64,000 bases of DNA from an uncultured Lachnospiraceae bacterium (GTDB lineage Bacteria > Bacillota > Clostridia > Lachnospirales > Lachnospiraceae), in the NCBI GenBank assembly GCA_910587935.1, contig CAJUNP010000008.1:27401-91400 (forward strand), read 5' to 3'. The notes under the pieces are model-generated. The model worked only from the letters and a program-made list of their open reading frames with translations, was not told the origin of the DNA and searched no databases. The position numbers were made by a program, and so were the translations under genes. Shown here piece after piece: positions 24,638 through 33,285 of the stretch (position 1 is the first letter of the stretch; every line of letters starts with the position of its first letter).

Positions 24638-25387
24638 ATGAAAATAACAATTATGAAAACGGAACATGATTTTGACGTGGCGGCGGCCTGGAGGATTATC
24701 GGCGAAATGCTTGCCAACCCGAAAGCGGTGATCGGACTGTCTACCGGTCAGACAACGGGTAATATGCACAGGATTGTCAGCGATATTTATGAGAAATATC
24801 CCTTTGACACATCGCAGGTAACTATTTTTAACGTGGATGAGCTGACTAATCTGGACCGTTCCTATCCCGGAAGCTGCTACACAATGATTTATGAGCAGCT
24901 TGTAAAAAATCTGCGGATTCCGGAGGATAATTTCATTATGCCTCCCACCCTTTCCGATGATTTTGAAAAAGAATGTACGCTTTTTGAAAATCGCCTTGCA
25001 GCGCGCGGCGGCGCGGACCTGCAGATGCTTGGAATCGGCTGGAACGGTCATATCGGAATCAACCAGCCGGGAACGCCTTTTGAACAGGAAACATGGGTTT
25101 CCCCCATGGACCCCATATTCGAAGAGCGGGTGCGCCGGGAAACAAACGTGGCTCCCGATTATCCTCTCGGCGGGCTGACCAGAGGAATCGTAAACATTAT
25201 GCATACAAGAAAAATTGTTTTAATTGCAAAGGGAGAGAGCAAGGCGGATATCATAGAAAAGGCGGTGTTTGGACCGGTAACCACCGATATTCCGGCATCG
25301 GTTGTCCAGCTTCATCCTAACTGCGAAATACTTCTCGACGAGGCGGCGGCCGCAAAAATTGCAGGCCGTCTGCCGGAAAACAAATAG
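24638..25387 (+). CDS. nagB: Glucosamine-6-phosphate deaminase
   Basis: 249 residues, converting glucosamine-6-phosphate to fructose-6-phosphate and ammonia. Marks are GLSTGQTTG near residue 34, the NVDELTNLD block with Asp67-Glu68, LGIGWNGHIGINQPGTPF near 130, and GGLTRGIVNIMHTRK near 178. The family is usually 240-270 residues. The ATG at 24638 has TAAGGA before it; longer in-frame starts run into the GH9 gene. It follows GH9 by 17 bp and ends the operon at a terminator. It gives the operon an exit into glycolysis for amino sugar only, which bears on what the GH9 enzyme cuts. Confidence 0.93.
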   Translation: MKITIMKTEHDFDVAAAWRIIGEMLANPKAVIGLSTGQTTGNMHRIVSDIYEKYPFDTSQVTIFNVDELTNLDRSYPGSCYTMIYEQLVKNLRIPEDNFIMPPTLSDDFEKECTLFENRLAARGGADLQMLGIGWNGHIGINQPGTPFEQETWVSPMDPIFEERVRRETNVAPDYPLGGLTRGIVNIMHTRKIVLIAKGESKADIIEKAVFGPVTTDIPASVVQLHPNCEILLDEAAAAKIAGRLPENK

Positions 25388-25392
25388 TCTGA

Positions 25393-25437
25393 AAGGGAGA
25401 GCGATGACGCGAAAAGGTCATAACTCTCCCTTAAAAA
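25393..25437 (+). terminator. Terminator after nagB
   Basis: AAGGGAGAG pairs with CTCTCCCTT, with an inner ATGAC/GTCAT stem. The downstream T-run is poor on the plus strand. Confidence 0.65.
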
Positions 25438-25543
25438 TGTAAAGATATAAAGAATCCACAAAGAAACCTCTTTCATTCTTGAAATATCTATGATAAGATA
25501 AAAATACTGAGTATTAAAAGAGAAATATAAGACAGGTGAAATC

Positions 25544-27232
25544 ATGAGTGAAGTTGAAAAAAGTCGTAATTTTATCGAGCAGATCATCGATAAAGATCTG
25601 GCGGAGGGCGTTTATGATACGGTTCACACCCGTTTTCCTCCCGAACCGAACGGATATCTGCATATCGGGCACGCCAAGAGTATTCTTTTGAATTATGGTC
25701 TTGCAAAAGAGTACGGCGGCAAGTTCAATATGCGTTTTGACGATACCAATCCGACAAAGGAAAAGACGGAATTTGTAGAGTCTATTAAAGCGGATATTCA
25801 ATGGCTTGGCGCAGACTGGGAAGACCGTCTGTTCTTTGCATCCGATTATTTCGGGCAGATGTATGAAGCGGCGGTTACGCTGATTAAAAAAGGAAAAGCT
25901 TATGTATCCGATCTGAGCGCGGATCAGATCCGGGAATACCGGGGAACCCTGACGGAGCCGGGAAAGGAAGACCCGGCGTCGGAACGGAGCATGGAGGAGA
26001 ATCTGGAACTGTTCGAAAATATGAAAAACGGGGTGTACCGGGACGGGGAGAAAGTTCTGCGGGCCCGTATTGATATGTCTTCTCCGAATATGAATATGCG
26101 TGATCCCGTTATTTACCGGGTGGCTCATATGACCCATCATAACACGGGCGACGCGTGGTGCATTTATCCCATGTATGATTTTGCCCATCCCATTGAGGAT
26201 GCCATCGAGGGAATTACACATTCGATCTGCACCCTGGAATTCGAAGACCACAGACCCTTGTATGACTGGGTGGTAAAGGAGCTGGAGTATCCGAGGCCGC
26301 CGAAGCAGATAGAATTTGCCAAGATGTATCTGACCAACGTAGTAACCGGAAAAAGATATATTAAGAAGCTGGTAGAGGAAGGAATCGTGGACGGATGGGA
26401 CGATCCCAGACTGGTTTCCATAGCCGCTTTGCGCAGAAGAGGCTTTACGCCCGAATCCATCCGAAAGTTTGTGGATTTGTGCGGCGTCAGCAAGAGTAAT
26501 TCTTCCGTTGATTATGCCATGCTGGAATATTGTATCCGGGAAGATCTGAAACTCAGCCGTCCCCGCGTGATGGCGGTGCTTGATCCTGTTAAGCTGATTA
26601 TTGATAATTATCCGGAGGAACAAACGGAACTGCTTACGGTACCTAATAATCTGGAGAACGAAGCGCTTGGCGTAAGAGAGGTTCCTTTTTCGAAAGAATT
26701 ATATATTGAGCGCAATGATTTTATGGAGGAACCGCCAAGGAAGTACTTCCGCCTGTTCCCAGGCAATGAAGTGCGTCTGATGAACGCATATTTTGTTATC
26801 TGTACCGGCTGTGTAAAGGATGAGAACGGTAAGATTTTGGAAGTGCACTGTACGTACGACCCGCAGTCGAAGGGCGGGAACAGCCCGGACGGAAGGAAAG
26901 TAAAAGGAACCATTCACTGGGTGCCGGCGGCGGAAGCCGTACGGGTAGAGGCGCGTCTATATGAGAACATTATAGATGAGGAAAAGGGAGTCTATAACGA
27001 AGACGGAAGCCTGAATCTGAATCCGGATTCGCTGCAGACTCTGACGGATTGTTTCGTGGAACCTGCACTGAAAAGTGCGAAACCTTTTGAAAGTTTTCAG
27101 TTTGTGCGGCAGGGATTTTTCTGTGTGGATTACAAAGATACGGTAATGCCCTCTCAGGATTCGGACGGAAAGCTTGTATTTAATCGTATTGTATCTTTAA
27201 AAAGCTCTTACACGCTTCCCAAAAGCGAGTAA
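25544..27232 (+). CDS. glnS: Glutaminyl-tRNA synthetase
   Basis: 562 residues. Class I synthetase charging tRNA-Gln. The HIGH-type motif is [15 protein letters not shown] near residue 30. The catalytic Rossmann domain continues to about 260, where the KMSKS-equivalent loop reads [10 protein letters not shown], followed by [17 protein letters not shown]. The C-terminal anticodon-binding beta-barrels are at about 335-555 ([20 protein letters not shown]). Many Firmicutes instead use GatCAB and lack GlnRS, so its presence is a useful lineage mark. RBS AGGTGA. It is separated from nagB by a terminator and starts a new unit with the DUF2225 gene 23 bp downstream. Confidence 0.95.
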   Translation: MSEVEKSRNFIEQIIDKDLAEGVYDTVHTRFPPEPNGYLHIGHAKSILLNYGLAKEYGGKFNMRFDDTNPTKEKTEFVESIKADIQWLGADWEDRLFFASDYFGQMYEAAVTLIKKGKAYVSDLSADQIREYRGTLTEPGKEDPASERSMEENLELFENMKNGVYRDGEKVLRARIDMSSPNMNMRDPVIYRVAHMTHHNTGDAWCIYPMYDFAHPIEDAIEGITHSICTLEFEDHRPLYDWVVKELEYPRPPKQIEFAKMYLTNVVTGKRYIKKLVEEGIVDGWDDPRLVSIAALRRRGFTPESIRKFVDLCGVSKSNSSVDYAMLEYCIREDLKLSRPRVMAVLDPVKLIIDNYPEEQTELLTVPNNLENEALGVREVPFSKELYIERNDFMEEPPRKYFRLFPGNEVRLMNAYFVICTGCVKDENGKILEVHCTYDPQSKGGNSPDGRKVKGTIHWVPAAEAVRVEARLYENIIDEEKGVYNEDGSLNLNPDSLQTLTDCFVEPALKSAKPFESFQFVRQGFFCVDYKDTVMPSQDSDGKLVFNRIVSLKSSYTLPKSE

Positions 27233-27255
27233 AACAACAGGCAGGAGGAGAAGAA

Positions 27256-28101
27256 ATGTCGGATTTATTAGGAGGTCTTGCAAATCTCGGATTAGGCAAG
27301 CTGAAGGATATGGATGTGTTTGAAGAAAAAAAGGACCCGGCGGCGGCAGGTGGGCAGGCTCAGGCGTCTCAAATAACGGAGAAGGATATCGTATACGATA
27401 AGGGATATGAGTGTCCTGTCTGCGATGAAAAGATCGTGGCCAAAACGGTAAAAGCAGGAAAGTGCAAGCTTTCCCACACGGATTTGGATCTGCGGCCGGT
27501 TTATGACGTGATCGACGTCGTAAAATATGATGTGGTAGTGTGTCCCCACTGCGGGCACGCGGCAGTGACACGGTTCTTTAAACCCCTGTCCAGTATGCAG
27601 ATTCGCCTGATTAAAGAGAATATCTCAAGTAATTTCAAAATGCAGCCGCAGAACGGCGAAACGATCAGCTATGAACAGGCGCTGCAGCGTTATCAGCTGG
27701 CTCTTGCCAATGCAATCGTAAAAAAAGCGCGCGACAGTGAAAAAGCCTACATCTGTCTGAAAAGCGGATGGCTGTTAAGAGGCTGGCAGGAGAGTATAAC
27801 CGGTACGGGTGAAGAAGACCAGAAGAAGAAAATGGCGCTTGCAATTCAGGAGAAGGAATTTTTAAAGAATGCCCTGGAAGGCCTGATGAATGCGGTACAG
27901 AACGAAATGTTCCCTATTTGCGGGATGGATGAGGTAACGGTGAATTATCTGATGGCAGTGCTTGCCATGAAATTTGAAAGATATGATCTGGCGTCTAAGA
28001 TGGTCAGCACGATTCTTACAACGCCGTCGGCCTCTCCCAGGATGAAGGATAAGGCCAGAGATTTAAAAGAGATGATTCTGGAAGAGATTAAAAAGAAGTA
28101 G
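27256..28101 (+). CDS. DUF2225 zinc-binding protein
   Basis: 281 residues. The DUF2225 region begins with a CPVC knuckle near residue 54 and is followed by the conserved LSHTDLDLRPVYDVIDVVKY stretch and a second CPHCGHA knuckle near 96. A helical, TPR-like C-terminal half follows (about 120-281, with LALANAIVKKARDSEKAYI and YLMAVLAMKFERYDLASKM). The four cysteines probably bind zinc. Function unknown. RBS CAGGAGGAG ahead of the ATG; the following MocR gene starts 8 bases after the stop. Confidence 0.88.
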   Translation: MSDLLGGLANLGLGKLKDMDVFEEKKDPAAAGGQAQASQITEKDIVYDKGYECPVCDEKIVAKTVKAGKCKLSHTDLDLRPVYDVIDVVKYDVVVCPHCGHAAVTRFFKPLSSMQIRLIKENISSNFKMQPQNGETISYEQALQRYQLALANAIVKKARDSEKAYICLKSGWLLRGWQESITGTGEEDQKKKMALAIQEKEFLKNALEGLMNAVQNEMFPICGMDEVTVNYLMAVLAMKFERYDLASKMVSTILTTPSASPRMKDKARDLKEMILEEIKKK

Positions 28102-28108
28102 GTTTTCC

Positions 28109-29545
28109 ATGAACGATATGAATATGGAACTTCGCACAGGAACAGGAAAATGCCTGTACGAACAGATTTATGAACATATAAGAACGGAAATCAGAGAGGG
28201 GAAGCTTCTTGCAGGTGAGAAGCTTCCCTCTACGCGTTCACTGGCGGAATATCTTCAGATATCCAGAAGTACGGTAGACTATGCTTATGAGCAGCTCTTG
28301 TCGGAGGGGTATATAGAAGCCCGCCCTTACAGGGGTTATTTTGTCTGCCATATTGAAGAATTATTGAATTCCGGTTCTGTGGGGAAAATATCCGGGACAT
28401 ATGCGGCGGATCTTATTAAGGCAGAGCAGGATACGCATGGCGGAAAGGAATGGGAATTTGATTTTTCACCGAATGCAATTGATATGAGCGCATTCCCCTT
28501 CAGCGTCTGGAACCGGATATCGCGCACGATTCTGTCGGAGGAGAAAAGTGAACTGTTTGCGGCGGGACATCCTCAGGGAGAGTGGGAGCTGCGCTGGACC
28601 ATAAGCAGGTATTTACATGCATCCCGCGGAGTTAACTGTATGCCGGAACAGATTATTGTCGGAGCGGGAAACGATTATCTTTTAATGCTGTTGGAAAAAA
28701 TATTGGGCAGACATGTAAAGATTGCCATGGAAAATCCTACCTATAAGCGCGCCTGGAAGATATTCCGATCCTTTGCCTATGAGATAACAACGGTGGATAT
28801 GGATGAGGCGGGAATGAAGGCGGAGGAACTGCGCAAAAAGGAAGTGACTGCTGCTTACATTATGCCTTCCCATCAGTTTCCTACCGGCGTCGTAATGCCT
28901 ATAGGCCGGCGGATGGAGCTGTTAAACTGGGCGAAAGAGAAAGAAGGAAGATATCTGATCGAAGACGATTATGACAGTGAATTCCGTTACCGGGGAAAAC
29001 CTATTCCGTCTTTACAGGGAGCGGATCAGACAGGAAAGGTTATTTATATCGGGACTTTTTCCAAAGCAATAGCGCCGGCAATCCGTGTCAGTTATATGGT
29101 GCTTCCGAAAGATTTGCTGACTGTATACCGTGAAAAATGTTATTTTTATTCTTCCACCGTATCCAGGATCGACCAGAAAATTCTCAATGAATTTATCAGC
29201 GACGGTTATTTTGAACGTCACTTAAATAAAATGCGGAAGGTTTATAAGGGAAAGCATGATTTAATGTTGGAAAAGCTGCGGCCGTTTTGCGGGCGTTTTA
29301 TCATATCGGGGGAGAACGCGGGACTTCATCTGCTTCTTTGCTGCAGGGATAACCGGGCGGAACAGGAATTGATTAAAGCGGCGAACCAAAAGAAAATCAG
29401 GGTTTACGGACTGTCCGACAGCCTTGTTTCCAACAGTACGGAGCCGATTTGGGGAGATCATGCGGTTATGCTGTTAGGATATGGAGGACTTGACGACCAG
29501 GCAATTCGTCTGGGAATTGAACGTCTGAAAGATGCATGGTTATAA
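28109..29545 (+). CDS. MocR/PdxR-type transcriptional regulator (GntR HTH fused to aminotransferase fold)
   Basis: 478 residues. An N-terminal GntR winged helix (LYEQIYEHIRTEIREGKL, KLPSTRSLAEYLQISRST) is joined to a class I aminotransferase-like domain (about 110-478) with the PLP-binding lysine at about residue 319 in GTFSKAIAP. Such proteins are regulators, many of them controlling pyridoxal phosphate synthesis or amino-acid genes, and usually not active transaminases. A second Met 3 codons in is also possible; the ribosome site is weak. No PLP genes lie nearby, so the target is unknown. Confidence 0.9.
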   Translation: MNDMNMELRTGTGKCLYEQIYEHIRTEIREGKLLAGEKLPSTRSLAEYLQISRSTVDYAYEQLLSEGYIEARPYRGYFVCHIEELLNSGSVGKISGTYAADLIKAEQDTHGGKEWEFDFSPNAIDMSAFPFSVWNRISRTILSEEKSELFAAGHPQGEWELRWTISRYLHASRGVNCMPEQIIVGAGNDYLLMLLEKILGRHVKIAMENPTYKRAWKIFRSFAYEITTVDMDEAGMKAEELRKKEVTAAYIMPSHQFPTGVVMPIGRRMELLNWAKEKEGRYLIEDDYDSEFRYRGKPIPSLQGADQTGKVIYIGTFSKAIAPAIRVSYMVLPKDLLTVYREKCYFYSSTVSRIDQKILNEFISDGYFERHLNKMRKVYKGKHDLMLEKLRPFCGRFIISGENAGLHLLLCCRDNRAEQELIKAANQKKIRVYGLSDSLVSNSTEPIWGDHAVMLLGYGGLDDQAIRLGIERLKDAWL

Positions 29546-29566
29546 AAGCGGTTTTGCACAGCCGGT

Positions 29567-30184
29567 TTACAACTGTATTTTGCAGTTCTCGGTCATCTTT
29601 TCAATTAAGTCAATATAATCCTTGATTTCCGCATAGAGCATTTCAGCCTGAAAAGAGGAATCCTGAAATCGGGAGGTCATAAGTCCCTTAACGGTATAAT
29701 CAATCAGCCGAATCAGTTTCTGCGGGTCTATGGATGCAGGAATACGGGACAGATCGGCCTGAGACAGGATTTTTTCATAAAGTGCGGATAGCTCGTTTCG
29801 TTTTTCTTCCACCGACAGAAGCGCTTCACTGACGTCTTCGTGCATGGATTCGTTCAAAAACTGCTGCATATAAGGATATCTGCGCATGGCGGTCATTTTG
29901 CCGTACTCTGCCTGACGCAGTATTTCAAATAGATTTTTTTCGCCGGGATTTACCGCGGTTTTGAGTTCCAGACTCATATAACGGACGCTATAATCAAAAA
30001 CAAAGTGATAGGTACCCAGCTTACTTCCGAAATAATGGAATAAAAGTCCTTTACTTATGGAGGCTTCTCTTACGATATCGTCCGTACTTGCATGACGGTA
30101 TCCATGCAGGGCAAATATTTTGAGAGAGGCGTTGATCATACGGTCCTGCTTTTCTTTTTTCAGGTCAAAAAATTTTTCGTTCAT
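29567..30184 (-). CDS. TetR family transcriptional regulator
   Basis: 205 residues. The N-terminal HTH reads MINASLKIFALHGYRHASTDDI, then VREASISKGLLFHYFGSKLG, typical of TetR repressors. The C-terminal helical ligand domain is divergent. RBS AGAGGAT precedes the ATG. It is divergent from the acidic membrane-anchored protein gene (181 bp between them), which may be its target. Convergent with the MocR gene, 21 bp apart, with no clear terminator. Confidence 0.9.
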   Translation of the reverse strand: MNEKFFDLKKEKQDRMINASLKIFALHGYRHASTDDIVREASISKGLLFHYFGSKLGTYHFVFDYSVRYMSLELKTAVNPGEKNLFEILRQAEYGKMTAMRRYPYMQQFLNESMHEDVSEALLSVEEKRNELSALYEKILSQADLSRIPASIDPQKLIRLIDYTVKGLMTSRFQDSSFQAEMLYAEIKDYIDLIEKMTENCKIQL

Positions 30185-30365
30185 AGTGTTATCCTCTTTG
30201 TTGACTTTGCGAGTCAGCTCCTAATATAGCATACTGAGCAGGCTTATGCAAGAAACAAAAAATTTTTATGATTAATTTATAAATTTTTTGTACATAATCT
30301 CTTTTCATTTCCGCAAAATAGTATTAATATAAGATTAAGCAAAACGGTACGGAAAGGAGCAGACA

Positions 30366-30740
30366 ATGGCCAAAAAATTCAGTAAATTTTTATTATTTTC
30401 CGCAGCAGTTGGAGCGGCGGCAGCCGGAGCTTACTACTATTTCCAGAAAAAAGGCGGATTGAGGGCTGACGACGCTGAGAACGATGAGGATTACGATGAT
30501 TTCAGTGAAGATTTAGACGAAGAAGATTCCGAACGCAGCTACGTGTCTTTGGGTAAGGAGAAGCTGGAGGACGTAGCAAAGGCGGCGGCAGAGAAGGCGG
30601 AAGAAGTAATGGATACGGTAGAGACGACTGCGGATTCTGTGGCAGATCATCTTTCAGATGCAGCAAGAAAAGCCGGCAATGCGGTTGAAGAAAAAGTAGA
30701 AGAGTTTTTTGACGACGGAGACGAGAAGACAGGCGAGTAG
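30366..30740 (+). CDS. Small membrane-anchored acidic protein (YtxH-like)
   Basis: 124 residues. One N-terminal membrane helix (about 8-26, LLFSAAVGAAAAGAYYYF), then a strongly acidic segment (Asp/Glu-rich, about 35-62), then an amphipathic helical tail with Ala/Lys/Glu repeats (EDVAKAAAEKAEEV and similar). The shape is like YtxH and other stress-related envelope proteins, but no diagnostic motif is visible. It stands alone between a divergent TetR gene and a strong hairpin. Confidence 0.7.
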   Translation: MAKKFSKFLLFSAAVGAAAAGAYYYFQKKGGLRADDAENDEDYDDFSEDLDEEDSERSYVSLGKEKLEDVAKAAAEKAEEVMDTVETTADSVADHLSDAARKAGNAVEEKVEEFFDDGDEKTGE

Positions 30741-30764
30741 CCAGGACAGACTTCGAACGGTATT

Positions 30765-30800
30765 TTGCGCAGGATGGGGAACGTTCCCCGGCCTGCGCAA
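30765..30800. terminator. Strong symmetric hairpin between convergent genes
   Basis: TTGCGCAGG and CCTGCGCAA enclose the 14-bp palindrome GGGGAACGTTCCCC, with only AT/GG unpaired. It lies 25 bp after the acidic-protein gene and 29 bp from the end of the convergent DUF6062 gene, so it is likely a bidirectional terminator, although T-runs are short on both sides. Confidence 0.7.
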
Positions 30801-30828
30801 TTGCATGTGTGCCTGACGGCGCACGTTA

Positions 30829-31593
30829 CTATTTATTCATCTTATAAACAGGGTCGGCGGGATAGCCGCCCTTTAATTTCTGCATTCCCCGCTGAATTGC
30901 ATCTTTTGAATTTTTCCAGTCCGCATCTTTATTCCTGTAATCAAATTTTTCGATCAGCCAGGAAATATCCTCAAAGAGCCGTTCCATGTTCGATTCCATT
31001 AACGTGAACATGGCCGGATAGAATTCCTGTTTTTCTTTATCGTTTAAGGCCGTATCGGCGCGGCTGCACAGGTCGCCGAAATGATGGAGACAGAATCCTT
31101 TGCTGTTTTTGATTTTTTCCCGGAATGCGGCGTCTTTTTTATACAGGACAAAAAAAGTGTCCAGGTATCTTGTGTAAGTATCGGCAAAACGGTTACATAT
31201 ATAGCAGGAACAGTCTTTTTCACGAATCCAGGAGGCAACGGTATTATTGCCGGATTCGGTATTTTTTTTCAATTTTTCTTTGAATCCCATTTTAGCCGGC
31301 GAATAAGATTTAAACTGCTTTTTCATTTCCTGAATCGTCAATTTGTAGTGTGTTTTCAGAATCCATCCGTTACCCAGAGTATTTCCGTAATCAAACATCT
31401 TTTGAAAATGATACCGGCAGAACCCCGCTTTGTCCGTTTCTTCCCGGATGTCGCTTTCCATATAGGAGGAGCCGGAGCCTAAAGTAAAGTCAAGGAGATC
31501 TTGCTCCACATTTCTTTCTATAAAGCAAAAGGGACATTCATCTTCGGCATTGACGGCGTCGTTAAGAGGAATGGTATAAAGCTGTTCTTTCAT
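30829..31593 (-). CDS. DUF6062 family cysteine-rich protein
   Basis: 254 residues, cytoplasmic by appearance. Metal-binding-like pairs are visible: DECPFCFIE near residue 18, FCRYHF near 58, CSCYICNRF near 128 and FCLHHFGDLC near 168. This spacing of CxxC and CxxH units fits the family I know as DUF6062, whose role is not established. RBS GGAGG lies 7 bases before the ATG. It is divergent from the MBOAT gene with an AT-rich gap of about 250 bp. Confidence 0.78.
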   Translation of the reverse strand: MKEQLYTIPLNDAVNAEDECPFCFIERNVEQDLLDFTLGSGSSYMESDIREETDKAGFCRYHFQKMFDYGNTLGNGWILKTHYKLTIQEMKKQFKSYSPAKMGFKEKLKKNTESGNNTVASWIREKDCSCYICNRFADTYTRYLDTFFVLYKKDAAFREKIKNSKGFCLHHFGDLCSRADTALNDKEKQEFYPAMFTLMESNMERLFEDISWLIEKFDYRNKDADWKNSKDAIQRGMQKLKGGYPADPVYKMNK

Positions 31594-31782
31594 TTTCTGC
31601 CTCCTTCAAAGTCTTTTTTTTATTGTAAATGATTTCTGCAAAAATTGAAAGAATATTGTAATAAAATTATAAAAAATTAAAAGAAAAAAAGTGTCTGATT
31701 AAGAGAGTTTTAAGGGTATTTTACAAAAGAAAAACAAATATTTTAAGATATAAAAGTTTAATAATTTTTAAGAAATTTACGC

Positions 31783-31811
31783 TTGTTTTTGCTGATGCAT
31801 AAGGGTACAAT
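31783..31811 (+). promoter_or_regulatory. Promoter for the MBOAT gene
   Basis: TTGTTT and TACAAT are 17 bases apart. Transcription would start near 31818, which rules out the far-upstream in-frame TTG as a start codon. Confidence 0.65.
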
Positions 31812-31845
31812 TTGTGTACAACTACGAATGAGAGATGTGATATTA

Positions 31846-33255
31846 TTGGTTTTCAGCAGTCTGGAATTTATTTTCCGTTTTTTTCCGGTTTTTATTATTA
31901 TATATTATATTGTGTCCGAAAAATATCGTAATTCCGTATTGTTTTTGGGCAGTCTCATTTTCTATGGAATGAGTGAATTTGTATATGTAGGATTACTGTT
32001 GTTTTCTGCGGTGGTCAACGGTGAACTGAATAACCTTCATGGTCTGATATATCATTCGCCCGGTATGTTGCTGCTTCTTTCGGTGGCGGTCAACTATAGT
32101 ACGGGAAGGTGGATTCCCGGTAAGAATGGGAAGAGAAGAAAAAGTGTTCTTGCCATAGGGGTTCTCTATAATATGGGAGTTTTGGCTGCCTTTAAGTATA
32201 CGCGTTTTTTACCGCTTCCGATTGGAATCAGTTTTTATACGTTTCAGGCGGTTTCCTATCTGGCTGATATTTACAGGGGCGTGATTACCCCGGAGAAAAA
32301 AATTTCAAGATTTGCCACGTACTTATGTATGTTTCCGCAGTTGACGGCAGGTCCGTTGGTAAGCTATGAACAGATCAGGCCGCAGCTGTCCGAACGGAGG
32401 TATTCCTTACGGATGCTGGAGCGCGGACTTCGCACTTTTGTGTGGGGGCTGGCGTCAAAGGTGCTGCTTGCCAACCGGCTGGGAATTTTATGGAATGAGA
32501 TACAGACGATCGGATTTAAAAGTATATCGACGCCGATGGCATGGTTAGGCGCTTTTACTTTTTCTATGGAGATTTATTTTGATTTTCTGGGATATTCGCT
32601 AATGGCGATAGGCGTAGGAAGGATGCTGGGGTTTTACCTGCCGGAGAATTTTAATATGCCGTATATGGCAAAATCGGTGACTGAATTTTACCGTCGTTGG
32701 CATATGACTCTGGGAGCGTGGTTTCGCAAATATGTATATATTCCGCTGGGCGGTAACCGGAAAGGGATTGTTAAGACCTGCCGGAACCTGCTGGTTGTAT
32801 GGGCGTTGACCGGAATTTGGCACGGCGCAGGCTGGAATTTCATTTTATGGGGATCATCTCTTGGCTTATTAATTATACTGGAAAGACTGATCTGGTTAAA
32901 ATGGCTGGAGAAGAGCCGTGTTGTCTGCAGGCTGTATATTCTTTTTGTTATACCGGTGACGTGGATGATGTTTGCGATTACTGATATCAGGGAATTATGG
33001 ATATATTTTGAAAGGATGTTTGGGACGGTAAGTGCAGGAGCCAGAATTAATCCAAGTGATTTCTCTGATGCGGTAAGGAATTACTGGCCGTTACTGGCGG
33101 CAGGACTTTTGTTTTGTACGTCGCTTCCGGGCAAATTATACAGTTTGATAAAGAACCGTTTTTTAGAAGCGCTTTTGCTTCTCCTTGTATTTTGGCTGAG
33201 CATATATTATTTGTATGTCGAAGGCGTGAATCCGTTTATGTATTTTCGGTTTTAG
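31846..33255 (+). CDS. MBOAT family O-acyltransferase (AlgI/DltB-like)
   Basis: 469 residues, about 10 or more membrane helices. The MBOAT signature is plain: YRRWHMTLGAWFRKYVYIPLGGNR and, further on, LTGIWHGAGWNFILWG with the presumed catalytic His. It moves an acyl group across the membrane for transfer to an extracellular polymer. Partner: the SGNH protein 30 bp downstream, as in alginate/peptidoglycan/teichoic acid acylation pairs. The start is uncertain. TTG 31846 gives the family-typical VFSSLEFIFRF start; ATG 31828 gives six more residues, and the promoter leaves only about 10 leader bases for it. Confidence 0.9.
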   Translation: MVFSSLEFIFRFFPVFIIIYYIVSEKYRNSVLFLGSLIFYGMSEFVYVGLLLFSAVVNGELNNLHGLIYHSPGMLLLLSVAVNYSTGRWIPGKNGKRRKSVLAIGVLYNMGVLAAFKYTRFLPLPIGISFYTFQAVSYLADIYRGVITPEKKISRFATYLCMFPQLTAGPLVSYEQIRPQLSERRYSLRMLERGLRTFVWGLASKVLLANRLGILWNEIQTIGFKSISTPMAWLGAFTFSMEIYFDFLGYSLMAIGVGRMLGFYLPENFNMPYMAKSVTEFYRRWHMTLGAWFRKYVYIPLGGNRKGIVKTCRNLLVVWALTGIWHGAGWNFILWGSSLGLLIILERLIWLKWLEKSRVVCRLYILFVIPVTWMMFAITDIRELWIYFERMFGTVSAGARINPSDFSDAVRNYWPLLAAGLLFCTSLPGKLYSLIKNRFLEALLLLLVFWLSIYYLYVEGVNPFMYFRF

Positions 33256-33285
33256 TTACGACAGATAAGAAAGACGAGGGATTTT

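Noticed and set aside
31783..31845. TTG at 31783 as start of the MBOAT gene
   Set aside because: It lies in the -35 element of a good promoter (TTGTTT-17-TACAAT), upstream of the expected transcript start.
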